NCBI GenBank assembly: GCA_020747015.1
Contig: JAGTJM010000019.1
Location: 62,001 to 126,000 of the forward strand
Origin: Pyrenochaeta sp. MPI-SDFR-AT-0127
Taxonomy: Eukaryota; Ascomycota; Dothideomycetes; Pleosporales; Cucurbitariaceae
Direction: 5' to 3'
DNA: 64,000 nucleotides
Below the pieces are notes generated by a model, which searched no databases, was not told where the DNA came from, and saw nothing but the letters and a program-made list of their open reading frames with translations. The translations under genes and the position numbers were made by a program. Below, in pieces: positions 1 through 13,176 of this stretch. Numbering within the stretch: the stretch's first letter is position 1; each line of letters opens with the position of its first letter.

Positions 1-1169
1 AGTTTGCTCACAGGAAGAGACCCAGGTACTTGGGTAGCCCCTCGACTAGTTTGTTCAAAGTAGTTGTCGTCCAAGCCCATGAACTGGGAGCTCAGAAGCG
101 ATTCAGAATCGTCAACGCTAAAGTCACAGCTAGCGCGGTGTTGCACTGTTATGCACAACGGGCCGACTGGCGAGTTTGTGGGTTTGAATTCTATCGTCTC
201 GGTCACGGCCTCCCGTGAGGGATATAGGGCCAGGCTTAATGTGTCCACGTGCGGACTCCTGAAGTCGCCGTTTGAAATCCGGTAGTTCAACTTCAATGCG
301 GGATGGCTCGCGGGTTGTTTGGCGGCATTCTTGGTGTACTTGAATGCTGGCATGAGGCGCAGGTGCGCGAAAAGTGATCTGAAAGTGACGACTGCCTTCT
401 TGTAAACATTCGGCAGAGGATCGTTGAGCTCTGACGGATGGACTGCATCCTTGTCGCCGACGTGTATCCTCCAGCGCTCCAGAACAAGCTGTGTAGTTTT
501 GGCTCCGCGGCTTGAGGAGCGCGAAGCAGCTTCCGCAGCATTCAGAGCTGATGCGACATCCCATCTTTTGCCATCGTCATCGTGTACAACTAGCGACTGT
601 TTGTGCCCCAGACCTTGTATGTCTAAGAAGAGTTCAATGCAGAGTGATGGGTGCTGGCCGGCCATGGCATCCATGAGCTTCCACTCGGTGAGTTGTCGTT
701 GGAGCTCGTCGCTGTCGGCGAGGACGACATTGAACTAGTCCTGGTTAGCAGAGCTCTCTGTGAGGTGGGCGAGAGCAAACATACCCATTTGTTCTGCTTG
801 AGCTCGCCGTTCTTGTTGTAGCCCGGCGGCAGTATTGTTCGAGAAGACACGATGGTAAGGGCTGCTTTTGTGAAAAAATTCTAAGACATGTTAGTGTACA
901 TGATGGTCACCGCTTGCATAGAGGGTAAGTACCTGGATGACTTGGTTGACCTTTTGGTAGTGTTTCTGCTCCGGTTCGGCCATTTGCTCCCCGCGAGACA
1001 TCATCTCACCGTCTGATTCTTCGACTCCTCTATCGCTGTATGGGGGCGTGGTCGAGTAAGGAGAGCTTTCTTGGGGGTTATGCCGCTGGTTGTTGGTTCG
1101 TGTGGGATTGGTCTGGAGGTTACTGGCCGGCGAGGCTGTCCGCGGCGAAGGGCGCGAGTATGGATGCAT
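1..1169 (-). CDS. ATG13: Autophagy protein Atg13, N-terminal part (3' end beyond window)
   Basis: Atg13 is the regulatory subunit of the Atg1 kinase complex that starts autophagosome formation. It is TORC1-regulated and carries an N-terminal HORMA domain. Three exons are visible: 1169-933, 880-785 and 734 to the window edge. The introns are 932-882 (51 nt) and 784-735 (50 nt), both GT-AG. Joined, they give a Ser/Pro/Asn-rich leader of about 50 residues, then the HORMA core. Recognisable family segments include KHYQKVNQVIQNFFTKAAL, the exon 2/3 join KWFNVVLAD, GKRWDV and PNVYKKAVVTFRSLFAHLR. The frame is open to base 1, so the C-terminal Atg1/Atg17-binding region is missing from the window. 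The ATG at 1169 was chosen because the family leader begins close to it; an in-frame ATG at 1202 is possible. The gene diverges from the BTB/RCC1 gene at 3983. Identification rests on several conserved blocks across both splice joins. Confidence 0.9.
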
Positions 1170-3982
1170 GGCGGCGGCCTCCTGCAGGTACAGGTGCAGC
1201 AAGTATGTGACGGGGTCAAGGCTGGAATTGCGTGTGAATGTAGGACGATTATCGTTGGGGCGGAAAGAGGCGAGTCCTGATGGTAGCCATCACGAGTACA
1301 ACGGGGGTCAGGCTTGGGGCAGTTGAGGGTCAGAAATGTCTCTCAGGAGACTGGAGCACGCGGGGAACGTGGTAAGGAGCCGGGAAGGGCTCAGGCAGCA
1401 GCCATGTGGTATACAGGGTGGTGGAAGGGCGGGAGGGTGATTGTGCCTGAGGCGGAGGTGGAGGCGGAGATAAGGTTGAGCACCCTAGTGTGTTGGGCGA
1501 GGGGATGCAAGATGCAGAGGGACAGGATGCCAGGCTGGATGCAGAGCAGGCGTCAAGACAGGACTGGCGACAGGACGGGCGTGTGGAAGAGTCAAAGAGT
1601 GTTGAGACGCATGGGAGCTGGAGTCACGAGTGACTGTCCGAATGACGCTTATTCCAGCGATAGCAAGATGACCCAAGCTCCCGACCAGGGCATGCGGAGA
1701 TTGATGGGCAGCCGCAGCGGCCACGCAGGAGAGCAGCGAGCCGATTAGCTGGTTCCGGGGAGCTGCAGGCTGTGGCCGGAGGAGCTGCTGGTGTAGGGGC
1801 GTGTCCAGCTCAACCTGCTGGCTGCTGATGCGTCTGGGGAAATGCTGGGGGAGCTCTAGCCTGGCTTTCGGCGCCGCAAGCTTGACGTCTGACTGCTTCG
1901 AGCTGCACACCTCGCTGCGATCCGAGGACTCGCGTTAGTTGCCGCTTGGCGACCCAAACAGCACCTCTAACCCCGGCTGCAGACACAGCGAGAGATCATC
2001 AGCATCCTGGTCATGTCCTTTTGCCTACTGTGCTGCGCTGATGGTCGTCTTCGCAAATGCGCAATCCCTACTACGGATGGTTGCGACATGTCACGCCATT
2101 GGCCTAAACCTCCCGGCTATGCACCACCGTTCGACGCCATACCTTTTTTCTTTTTCTTTTTCCCACAGCCTCAAGTCGTCGAGGTTTCACGCGAGCGCTG
2201 ACCGGTGATACAAGATCTTGTTTTCTCATCGTCTGTGCCACTCCCGTCGCCGGTCAAACCCCACAGTTGCGGTGCTATGGCCAGCTCAATGGCCAGCGAA
2301 GCGCCCAAGCAGGCTGTCGTTGTCGTACTGCAAGAGAACAATCGTCTTAACCGACAAAGACATGGTCTCATTCGACTCATGGCTTGCATCATCGCCTCTA
2401 ACAAGACATCTGCCTTGCAACCTTTTTGCTGCAAAGCTACTGAGCAATATGGCTTTACCACTCTGCGCCTACTGCTGCCTACCTCGCAAACTCAAACCCA
2501 CCACTCTGTTCGTCTCATTGGACATGTCTTCGCCTATATTCATGCGACTTGCAGCCATGTCTGCGGCCGCCTAGCACTGCCAGTCCTTCGGAATGCTTTG
2601 ACAAAGCAAATTGGGTCTGTTCAAGCTGGTGTAGGACGATCAATTGGCCCAAGCAGAATCCAAACGACGTTTGATTAGAAATCCTATATTAATTTGCTGT
2701 GCTGTGCTGGAAGGATCTTCGAGCGCAACCTTTTGCCATTGCTGGAAAATGGTCAGCCACAAGGCTGTGGGTGATTCACATATCTGTCGCTTACTCTGAC
2801 GATGCACAGAAATACTCGAGATACCCTGGTATATAGAGGAGCTGCTTGGACTAGAGAAAGCTACAAGTTGAGAATCTTGCCTTCGCACTCCTTTGATAAA
2901 AGAGGGATTGTAGTGAAGCCTGCCAAATGCTGCGCTCTGTGCTGCTTGAAGACAAACAGACCAAACTCAATGCAGACAGGGAAAAACTAGGCACATGGGC
3001 AGAAACATGTGAATATCAGTACTTTATTGCTGATCTGAGCTGCTGTGCTTTCGAACCACGTTGACTGACATGCACAGATCTGTAAGCCAAGCACTGGACC
3101 TTCACGTATGGACTGCTCACCGCCAGTCAGTGTGGAGAAATCCGTGCGCTGTATATAGTGTGAACATCTTCCCGTATACGCGTCTGGTCTCCCCAGTCCT
3201 CGAAAGCGTGTTTGCAGCCCCTTATCCGAGGCTCTTTGTGCTCCAAGATCGCGAAGTTTTCGTCGTCTGATTCCTCTAGAACAGTTGTGTTGACCTTCGC
3301 TGGAGCAATGAAAATAGCTTGTGGACGCGGAAGCGGCTGTCATTGGCTGGTTTCCGATGAGTCCAAATGGCATCCCACATTCGACGCGTTGATGCTTCAT
3401 ACCCATATCCGCGCGACCGGCACATATAAGTGATACCTTACTCGCCCCTACGGAAAGCTTCAGCAAACACGGCGAATCACTCTGACTCATACTGACTCTC
3501 AACTATCTATCAACGACTTCAATCTCGTTGTCGCCTCGGTAGTTTCGTCATAGACACTGGCACCTAGTACCGCTCCCCCACAAGCGACTCACATCACCAC
3601 ATTCTGCTCCCTTTTGCCGGGTATTCCACAGCAATAGCGTAGAGCTTGTCGCAAAGGCTTTCTTGCCACTCGCTACCTCGAGCTTAGTTTCTACTGCAAT
3701 CTAGGAAGTCAGCAATCGCCTACTTGACTACCTCGCCACCTCACAGCTTCCTCCCGTCCGCTCTTCGGTTCCAACACTTGAAACAACGCATACATTTCTA
3801 CGCCGTATCTGCTCGAATTAGTACACCGCTGTACTATCCCCGGCCAACCGTGTCCGGTCCCCCCTCCTCTGGAGTCTTCCTCAGCTTTACAACCAGCGCC
3901 TTTAAACACGCTTTGACCCTCCGAGGTTGAGGCCAGGTGCTACTTGTAGAAGCTTCGGATCACTCTCACTCTTTCTCGGCAC
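1170..3982. other. Long intergenic region between divergent genes
   Basis: This 2.8 kb stretch must contain the promoters and 5' leaders of ATG13 (leftward) and the BTB/RCC1 gene (rightward). It holds only short overlapping frames of biased composition and no frame with recognisable protein features. A pyrimidine-rich tract (T4-5C repeats) lies at about 2145-2165. Part of 1200-1950 is G-rich on the + strand, as expected for a CT-rich leader of a minus-strand gene. Confidence 0.5.
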
Positions 3983-6900
3983 ATGAGCGGCTATCTCTGG
4001 AAATTTTACCTCGAAGATGATGTCGACCGCTTCCGACATGTCCTCACCACCACCGCGCATACGACCCGCACGGCAACACAGAAAAGCTTCACTAGCTGGC
4101 AGGGAGGAGGACATGGTGCAGCAGTGAACAGCAGCCCAGGCAGCTATAATGCTTCGTCCATGACGAGCGCTAAAGGTCGCAAGACTGGATTGGGCGCTGC
4201 TGTACATCTGACTCGAACCGACATTAATAGTCGCGATGCTGCCGGTCTGACAATCTTGCATCATGCCGCCTCTTCCATGTCTGAGAGTGCTGTCGAGTTT
4301 GCGCAAGCGCTCCTTGAACACCCGTGGGTAGACTTGTATATTCAGGATGCGGAGAATGGTTGGACCCCGCTTCACAGGGCTTTCTACTTCGGTAACATCG
4401 CCATTGCACGCCTCATCTTGAATCGCGACACCCAAGACATTCTCGGCCATGGATCTAGCGGGTTCAATCAGCACGCGCGTGGATTGGTCAAGATCAAGGA
4501 CAAAGAAGGTTATGGGCCGCTGGACTTGTTTGCAATGACGATTAGGGACCGAACTTTGCGCCCGGAGGAAGCACCCGTGATGGATTCTGACTCTGATGAT
4601 GAATTGGCACATGGAGACAGTGGTGATGCTGATGAAGAGACGCGCAGAAGGCTGATATCCCCACCTGTCCTGCTTGGAGGCGACGAGATGTATACGTTCG
4701 GTAGCAACAAGAATGTCACTCTCGGCTTCGGCGATGAAGACGATCGTCAGTTTCCCGAGCGCATCGTTCTGAGAAGGCCAGACCATCTACTACAGCGGTT
4801 TTACCGAGAGCATCGGGAAAGACAAAATCAATACTGGACAGCCATGGGCGTCTCTGTGCGGGATTCAGGATCTCTCCAACCCAAGGGCACAGTAGACCTG
4901 CCAACTCATATTCGCAATACTCCAATAGTGATACAAGATGTGCAGATGTCCAAGCTACACACCGCTGTGCTAACTACCGATCCGGTTTCCAATTTATACA
5001 TGTGTGGTCATGGGCCTGGGGGTCGCCTAGGCACTGGCAACGAGACGACTCGGTATCAATTCACCTGTATCGAAGGTGGTGGGCTGGGGCAGAAAAAGGT
5101 TGCAGCAGTTGCTCTTGGCCAGAACCATACCTTGGCTATTACTGATGAGGGAGAGGTCTTTTCGTGGGGAAATAATGCTTACGGCCAGTTGGGATACACC
5201 GTCCCAAAACCAGCGTTGAAGGACGATGATCCAATCTCCACGATACCGCGACAGATCTTTGGGCCCTTGAAGCGAGATGTTGTCACTGGTATTTCCGCAT
5301 CTCGAATACATTCAGTCGCGCATACCACTACATCTTTGTATACGTTCGGCAAGAACGAGGGGCAATTAGGTATTGTAGACTCGGATGCACGATCTCTTGA
5401 GATGCAGGTCATTCCTCGAAAAATTGCGGCCTCACTGTTTTCTAGCCCGATCTATTCAGTATCAGCTATAGACGGTGCCACAATATGCCTTCTGGACAAC
5501 CGCGAAGTTTGGGTCTTCGCAAATTACGGCTATGCGAAACTCAATTTTCCATTAGATGGGTTTACAAGCAATTTCTTGAAGGAAAGCTGGTTAACAACAA
5601 AGTATGATCTTGCGCCAAACAAGATCAAGAAGATTACATCCGGCGGTGATACTATTTGTGCATTGACAACGTCTGGTGAGGTTTTTACCGTTGCTGTCAG
5701 CCGACGCACCGAGGGCACGCAAGATGCCAATACTTCAACTACAAATCCGAAGCAAATACGGGGAGCGCTCTCTGCACCATACCGAATCTGGTCCTCGAAG
5801 AAGAGCCATATGGCAGCAAGAGATGTTGATGTTGACCAAGATGGCTCTATCATCTTAACCACTGATGTCGGTAGCGTCTGGAGGCGTACGAAGAGAGCTA
5901 CCATACAGAATGCAGCTATAATAGGCGCAGCAGAGTCCAAGCCAAAGGACTACAAATTTCAGCGAGTCCCTGGCCTGACCCGTGTTATCGCCGTCCGTGC
6001 CTCGGCATTTGGGGCTTATGCTGCCGTGCGAAAGGACTGCAATGTTACGAGGACTCAGATTGGCGTGGATGAGCCCAATCTCTGGGAGGAGCTCGCGCCA
6101 TTGCTTGCTTTTCATGATATGACAAACTACGAGGAGACATCCGACGACGACGAACCTACACCAAGATTCTGGAATCGAGCCGCAAATGCACAATCCCTTC
6201 GAAAGCGTGTTTTGAAGTCCAAGGATCTGGAGGCAGAAGTTGCTGAGATCTTGCAACGCTCTTTAGTATCATCTGATCACTCGTATAATATGGAAGTCGG
6301 AACCACGCTATCTGATGTGCGCATTCCTGTCCACGAGTTCATCTTATCGGGACGTAGCCGTGTCTTTCGAGATGCATTGCTCCAATTTCGCGCACGTGGG
6401 TTCAATGACGGTATGTCGGACGTGGTGACTTTCAAAGAAAACAGCGAAAATGTTCTTGTACTTTTCCATGGATTGGACTTTCTTACCATCTTCAATTTGG
6501 TACTATACCTGTATACCGATTCAGTTGTTGACTTTTGGGATGTCACTCGACACTACCCAGTTTTGGCGTTCAGATATCGCACCACCCGGACCGAACTTAT
6601 GAAGGTCGCTTCTCGCTTCGATTTGCGGCAACTCGAGCCTGCCATGCGCCAGGTGTCAAATCCGCGAAGATCCCTTCATATGGATATGGAGCTAGCCATC
6701 AAGGATCCCTCTTTCTTCGAGAGTGGCGATGTCGTTGTTGACCTTGCCGATGGCGAGATGTTGCTACACTCTGATGTCATTTGTCAGCGCTGTCCATTCT
6801 TTGAAGGTCTCTTCAGAGGTCGTGCTGGGGGTCAATGGCTTGCTGGTAGACAAACTGAGGAGTCACCGCTCGTCCGAATTGATTTGACCCACGTGGAAAC

Positions 6901-9017
6901 TCATCTTTTTGAGCTAATTGTTCGCCATCTGTACACTGACGCCGGCGAAGAGATTTTCGAAGACGTCACAAGCGAAGACCTCAACGACTTGCTTGCACTC
7001 GATGAACTCCTGGACCATGTTATGGACGTTATGTCGGTTGCCAACGAACTAATGCTAGATCGCCTTTCGCAAATTTGTCAAAGATTGATAGGTCGCTACG
7101 GTATGTGGACTCATTGAATGTCAGAAAACAGATACTGATCAGAACGCAGTCAATACTCGCAATGTCTGTTCTCTCCTCACAGCAGTCTCCCCCAGCTCTG
7201 TAGCAGAATTCAAAGATGCAGCGCTAGAGTACGTATGTCTTAGCTTAGAAGCAGTGATGCAAAATGGGTAAGTTTAGTTATCGGTCACCCTAGCTTCTCA
7301 ACTAACATCGGCTAGCTCACTGGATGAATTAGATGAAGACTTATTGTTGGAGCTCAATCAGGTTGCTCATGACAATCAACTTGCGTACCTACCATTTGCC
7401 AGGAGCGGTCGGTCAGAAGCTCTCCTCTTCGACCGTTACCCCGAACTCGCCGAAAAAATCGAGCGTGGGAAGCGCGCCAAGATCGATGCTATCGTTCTCT
7501 CGAATAAACACGCAGGTACTGATGGCATACCTTCATCGTTCAGAGCACAAAGCTTGGAAGAGGTGTCAGCTTCACCGTTGCGTCAACGCCCTCGAAGGCG
7601 AGCCTCAAAGGAGGCCAAAAGCCCTGATTTGACTCCAGCTCTCAAAGGGAAGGGCTCAATTCAAGACCTCATGTTCGAGATGTCTGATGAAGACGACGAA
7701 GATTATGGCACAATGAAGAAGATCAAGCCCCCGCGATTTGCTGAGCAAAACATGAATCAACAAACCGTCGAAACGCCACTCGGCTCTCCAGAAACACCCT
7801 TGGCCACCCGTCAAACGCAAAGTCGATCATCACCCCACGCCCTCGACAGAATAGAAGATATTCCGCTCAACTCCATCAGCCCTCTGCCTCCACCTGCCAT
7901 TCAAGAGACAAGGGTACCAGGCCAGCCTTGGGGCAATACCCCGCTCGCAAGTGCGAAGCTCGATCTCAAAGACATCATGGCTCAGGCTTCGACCAGTACG
8001 CCGTCAAATCTAACATTGGGATTGTCACGTGGGGAAAACGAGCGCATTGCCAGAGCCGCTCATGCTAAGTTGTCGCAAAAAGAACGCAAACGACTTCAGC
8101 AGGCTCAGCAGCTCGGTGCCCCAATTGAGAAGCCGCAACCGACACCACCTGCTGCATCTCCTTGGCAGGTTACTTCTCATAGAAAGCCAAGTAACAGTCC
8201 TGCGGTGGCTCCAGCAGCACAGCCATCACCCAAGCCTTCGTCGCAACCTTCGCGCTCGTCCAGCACACCGCAGCTTACCATGCGGCAGACTGTCGCAAAC
8301 AAGACTGCAGCTGTTAAGCCCAAAGACAATCAGAGCCCAGCATCTTCGCCCCAGAAAGCACCTCGAAGTGCATCATCAACACAAAATCGCCCTGGGGCCA
8401 ACGAGAGAGGCATGTCAGTTTCGACTGATCCCATACCAACACCACGATCAGTCCGCCACATTCCCTTACCACAACAATCACCTACTTCTCCAAGCCAACA
8501 ATTGAGTATGATGGAGATTTTGTCATTGCAAGAAGCAGAAAAGGTATCAATACGCGATGCAGCAGCAAAACGCAGTTTGCAGGAGATTCAGCAAGAGCAA
8601 GAATTTCAGCAATGGTGGGACCAGGAAAGTCGGCGAGTTATCGAAGAAGAAGAGCAGCAGAAAAGATCTGAGGCGCGGACTGCTAGAAATGCTGCGCGCG
8701 GGAGGGGGCGAGGCAGAGGTGCACGAGGAGGTAAGGGCAAACCCAAGGATAAGAGAGATGGCGACGATGACGGTGATCGAGGAAAAGGCAGCAGAGAAGT
8801 GGATGCTGGTCCAGCCGGCCAGCACAATCATCCACCGAAGCCAACACCCAAACAGCAGAGTGGTGGTCAAGCTAGAGGTCCTGCCGGCGACCGAGGCAGA
8901 GGAAGAATTGGTCGAGGTGGTCGTGGTGGCGCAAGAGGTGGAAGACCCCAAGGGCCGCCGAGAGACAGTGCAGTTGCATCTGTCCCATCGCAACAAGTCT
9001 CAACACCATTATCATAA
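3983..9017 (+). CDS. Ankyrin/RCC1/double-BTB protein of IBTK type
   Basis: Three exons, 3983-7100, 7150-7267 and 7316-9017, give 1645 residues. The introns are 49 and 48 nt (GT-AG), and the joins preserve the frame. Domain order: ankyrin repeats at about 80-175 (DINSRDAAGLTILHHAA), RCC1-type propeller repeats at about 235-650 (MYTFGSNKNVTLGFG, GEVFSWGNNAYGQLGY), a first BTB/POZ domain at about 772-880 and a second at about 914-1015 (VVVDLADGEMLLHSDVICQ). A Pro/Ser/Gln-rich tail of some 550 residues follows, ending in RGG/RGR clusters near 1540-1625. This order matches animal IBTK and fission yeast Btb3-like proteins, thought to be substrate adaptors of cullin-3 ubiquitin ligases. The ATG at 3983 leads directly into a conserved start (MSGYLWKFYLEDD). 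The RGG-rich tail suggests RNA or nucleic acid contact, which is inference. Divergent from ATG13. Confidence 0.85.
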
Positions 9018-9872
9018 GCATAAGTGTCATATGAGAGTTTTGTTCTCTGTATATTTTGGTAGCTTCAATTGTACAAACGAGCTCATATTTTCAAAGCATT
9101 AGATCTATCTTACTGGAACCAATGCAATCGTTAGAAGACCCAAGCCAAACTACTACCTGGGTGGCTATTTGGTAGATCTGGAGCATACAGTGTACTTGCT
9201 TAGCCCTGCTCGATGTCGTCGTTTTGATTAACGCAAACTCAGACACCCTAGAACAGCGAACCCGCCATACCTTTCGAGGATGTGGACAAGATACCTTTGT
9301 GGTTTTTGCTGCATGGTTCAATAAAAGACTTATAGTATTGCCACCACAGAGGTAAATCTAGTGCACTTTGTAATCACTTTGCGCGAGCTCTACCCATTTC
9401 ACCAGCTGGTTACTCAGCTCTCTAAGTCTCCAACCTTCACCTAAAAAAAATCAGAAACACTTCAAGTACCTTGGCTTTACACAGGCTACTCTTCAAACCC
9501 TTTTTTTCCCAACCTGCTCAGTGAACTAATGCCTATTGTCTACGATAAGCAAAACCTGAGAAATCGCGACTGGGCTTGATCTGGGCCTGGAAAGGTGAAC
9601 CCCACCCTCACCGTCTCGCGGAGCCCATTAACCACATGCAAGAACATGGTCAATTATTTCATTGTATCAATGTTATCGCTTAAAACTCATAAGATAGTAA
9701 TGTGGTGATGAAAAGCACACCACCGCTGTAGACGTTGTCTGCGAATATCCTTATCTAGTTTATTTTTTGACTCTTTCGAGGAATGCTGTTAACATTTCCA
9801 ATAGTCTTCATCGCAGCTCTGGTCGAATGTTGTCCGCTGCCTACCAGACTCGTAATCTACCCAGTCTGGCCT
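9018..9872. other. Intergenic region, no gene seen
   Basis: This is the space between the convergent 3' ends of the BTB/RCC1 gene and the nuclease-like gene. Only short unsupported frames occur. AATAAA-like and TTTT-rich stretches (for example 9319-9325) are compatible with 3' end formation on either strand. Confidence 0.4.
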
Positions 9873-12645
9873 CTATATCCATTTCTTAGCGCATTTTTTA
9901 CAAATGTCTTGAATATCGGCCTTGAAATTTGTATAACCACATCTATAGCCTTTGACCCTCTTGCGGTTGCCCGTGTCACAATTATGCCTGAGTAACACTC
10001 TGTGATACCATGCCAAATATTCATGAACTCTATCCATACTAGGCATCATCATGGTAGACCTAATTGTGAGGTATAAATCCCATTGAGGTTCTGACACAAT
10101 CCAGCGTATGATTTTACTCTGGTACAAATCGCAATATGATTCCCATGATGCTCTGTGAGCTGTCTTTATTCCGGGGCTCATAGAAATGGCCAGCATTTGC
10201 ACAAGTTGTCGAATTAACCATGTAGTGTCGATCTCTGCGGATGCTTCATTCGTGACATAGACCCATATTTCGGCGAGATTATCTTTTCCGTTAATAAAAA
10301 CACAAGCCTGAGTGGGATCTTTGATAGAATAGGGCCCTATAATAAGCGAGTGAATGGCCTTGGTGTCTCGTAAACAGTCATTGTAATCTTTGGAAATTCG
10401 CGATCGTGGATTCTCAGACAACCTCTTGATGAATCGATTCAGTCTTCTGGCATAGGGCGTGGTCTCGCGATCCTCGCGGAAGCTAAGGGTCACCCGATTT
10501 GACACTCTGTCAAACTCAGATGCAGTGATGCACAGAACACTGGTCTTGCGTTCCGCAAACCTTGGAAAGTAGTTCTCGTTGCTTGAAGCCCACCCTTCGC
10601 GCAACTTCAGCCCAAGCTCTTCAGTTGAAACATACAGATCTTCCCGCGGGAGTAATTGTTCAAAGAAACATCGTTTGGCTACTGCCTCGGAGAGTGCCAG
10701 ATACGTTAATTCTCGTATCAGCGCTCCATCATCATCTTTTCGGTATTCCACACAGAGCGATATAAATACTCTATGCGACGAATCATCATTTACGTCCTTA
10801 ATCTCTTGGCTTCCGGTCCAGATCTCTTCGATGGTTTTGATGTCTTGGGCGCGTGATAAAACGATCCAGCAGTAACCCATATAGACCGTCCTAATACTTT
10901 GAATACCCGTGCTCCAAAAATGATTCATAGCGGTAGAATCGTTTTCTGTGATATATAACCCTCGTACTCGTGATTCGTACTTGGCGCTGTCCCAGACTCT
11001 GATGTCAACATGTTCTCCTGTGCTCTCAAAAAGTGGTTCAAGAGAAGGCTCAATGGTGAATTCTAGGGCATCGAAGATTCTGTCTGGAGGCGGCTCGATT
11101 GCTTCAGCTCCAGCAATGGAACCACCAGGTCTCTCGCCAAGCCAAGAGCTGGCATAGCCGTGTATTGAAAGAATATCGGGTTCTTCAATGATTGTGTACG
11201 TCGATCGTGAGCCCTTATCAGCTACAGACATCAATTGCCTCATGATGCTAGGCCGGTAGATATCACGCGCCCAGTCTACGATGTAGTCCACAATGAGAAC
11301 TAGTTGAAGTGCTTGGTCGTTGCTGGTAATGCTCCCTTCCCATAGGAGAACGATGTTCTGCCACCATAAGAATAATGATCACAAAAAGCGCACTTGTCAA
11401 CTCACATAGTATGGCAGATTGTCCGGATTGGACTTTGTGACGTAGCATCCATATACCCTCCACATCTCACCAATATAAGCAAAAAACCACGTCAAAGGGC
11501 CTCCTGGTACCTTCATCCTGTTGAACTCGTCTTCTTGGAGCTTGAGCTGCAGATACAGTTGATTTCGTATCGGTACTGCAGTCTGTGCCTCAATAGACTT
11601 GAAGTTGCTTCCTCCTTTCAGGCTTTTAGCTTCCATTACTAGAAAGGGATATATCGATGCTTTTCCACCACTATCTGGATTACAACTGATAGGCAACCCA
11701 TTCATCAAATTTGCTTTCTCGCAGCCTTCCTTCAAGTGAGAAAGGCGTGATTGCTGCATGATCTTGTCCATGGTACCCGTGGTTCGCAGTCCGTAAATTC
11801 GATCAGGCTCTTGCTCTGTATGAAGGTGATTCTCAGGGTCACCTTGTATTATGCTTCGTTCGCCGATGCGAGTGGAGAAAATCTCACTCAGCCCTGTGCT
11901 CAGTCTAGATACGTGGTCAAACGCAATTTGTTTGCTCGGCGAATCTGGTAACGTACATGCTGTACTGCTTTTGCAGTGGCTCACACTCGCATATTGTACG
12001 GCGCTTTTGGCGCTCTGCGAGGAACGATGTCCGACTGTTGCTTTCGGTTGGGTCGGCCTGGATGTAAGATTGCCACAAACGTTTGCGGCACTGTTGACTA
12101 CCTTCCATCAGCATTGGGACAGGTCAGACTCGGGGCTGTTCGTACCACGCAACTTCGATATCGAATCTTTCAAAGACACGATTCTCTAGCTCCATTCGCC
12201 AACCACCCTCGTTTTGGTAGGAGTCTCTAGATAGCTCAGCTTTTTGAATTATTCTCTTAGCGCGCAGCTTGTTCTCAAGCTCCCATGGCTTATTGATGAT
12301 GTCGGGGCGGGGTTGCAACGCATATGAATCGTATTTCATCTGCCCCAATTGTTGAACGTGATCGAACTTTGTCTGGTGTTCCAAGGGGACTCCAGGATGC
12401 GGTAGACGGAATTTCTGTGAATGGAACGTGATGCGGAAGTCTTTGATGATATCGTCATAGTCAACAGCCTTTTGACAGGTCGTCTTCTTATCCGGAACAG
12501 CATTAGTTGAATTATTTCCCTTCCTTTTCTTAGGCCCTGAGACTGGTTGCACATTTGGCGTTCCATCTCTTTTCCTCTTCTTTCCGTTAGTAACAACATT
12601 TTTCTGGCCTTGCGCGTTGCCCCTGGCTCTCAAGATCGAAGCCAT
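9873..12645 (-). CDS. PD-(D/E)XK nuclease-like fungal protein
   Basis: Four exons, 12645-12146, 12097-11957, 11904-11406 and 11357-9873, encode 874 residues. The introns are 48, 52 and 48 nt, all GT-AG, and each join restores a smooth frame. The N-terminus is basic and nuclear-looking (GKKRKRDGT). A conserved-looking block follows at about 135-166 (PWELENKLRAKRIIQKAELS). A possible zinc site comes next: C167-x2-C170 and, further on, C203-x-C205. The nuclease-like core has EPDRIYGLR (P247-D248) and, about 55 residues on, YPFLVMEAK with E305-A306-K307. This spacing fits the PD...(D/E)XK signature of a restriction-endonuclease-like fold. The C-terminal 490 residues are not recognisable to me. 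Such proteins are widespread in filamentous fungi and uncharacterised, so nuclease activity is inference. The start at 12645 is the first ATG of the frame. The inverted-repeat elements at 13.2-14.0 kb lie just upstream of it. Confidence 0.7.
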
Positions 12646-13176
12646 GATTGATAGGGTGAGAATGATGTTGGAATGTGAGAGATCAATAGGTCCTGCACCT
12701 GCGGTTCTGACCTAAGTGTTTCGGGGATTACTCTTTTTTCAGTAAACTTTGGCAGCCCTGTCACTCGAAACCAAGTAGGTAGCTATGTGCATGTGGCACA
12801 GCTCGCACCATCGAGGGTGTGGTTGAAACATCCTGGTCAGGGGTGCATCTATACCCAGATTATGGGGCCAAAACCCCCTGCTCAAAATTCCTGCATGGGC
12901 ATAGCTTAGTGACACCACTTCTGGAAGAAGCAAAGCTACCGTTTCAGCATAAATGGTGCGGAGATGAGATTTGGTTTTGAAACGCCTTGACATTGTGGTC
13001 ACAGGAAGGTGCTCACGTACACTTCTGCTTTCCATCAGCGAAGGCATGCACGTCGCACCTGGGTGGTCACCATTGAGGAATTTATAACGGAATCAATGTA
13101 AATGATAACATATGGAGGTAAGCACTCTGGAGGATGAACATGCGTAGATTTAGTTTGAGGCTACAGAAATTCATAC
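12646..13176. other. Upstream region of the nuclease-like gene
   Basis: No supportable gene. A minus-strand frame at 12739-13047 (102 codons) has no recognisable features and sits where the promoter of the gene starting at 12645 would be. The right part grades into the inverted-repeat element. Confidence 0.35.

Noticed and set aside
1314..1910. Overlapping long frames on both strands (144 and 141 codons)
   Set aside because: They have biased, Arg/Gly/Ser-rich composition, overlap in opposite directions, show no motif and lie in the ATG13 upstream region.
2205..2678. Plus-strand frame of 157 codons
   Set aside because: It opens with GTG rather than ATG, has no recognisable domain and lies in the divergent promoter region.
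2987..3502. Minus-strand frame of 171 codons with an ATG
   Set aside because: No family features, no coding-like texture and no supporting splice signals; probably chance.
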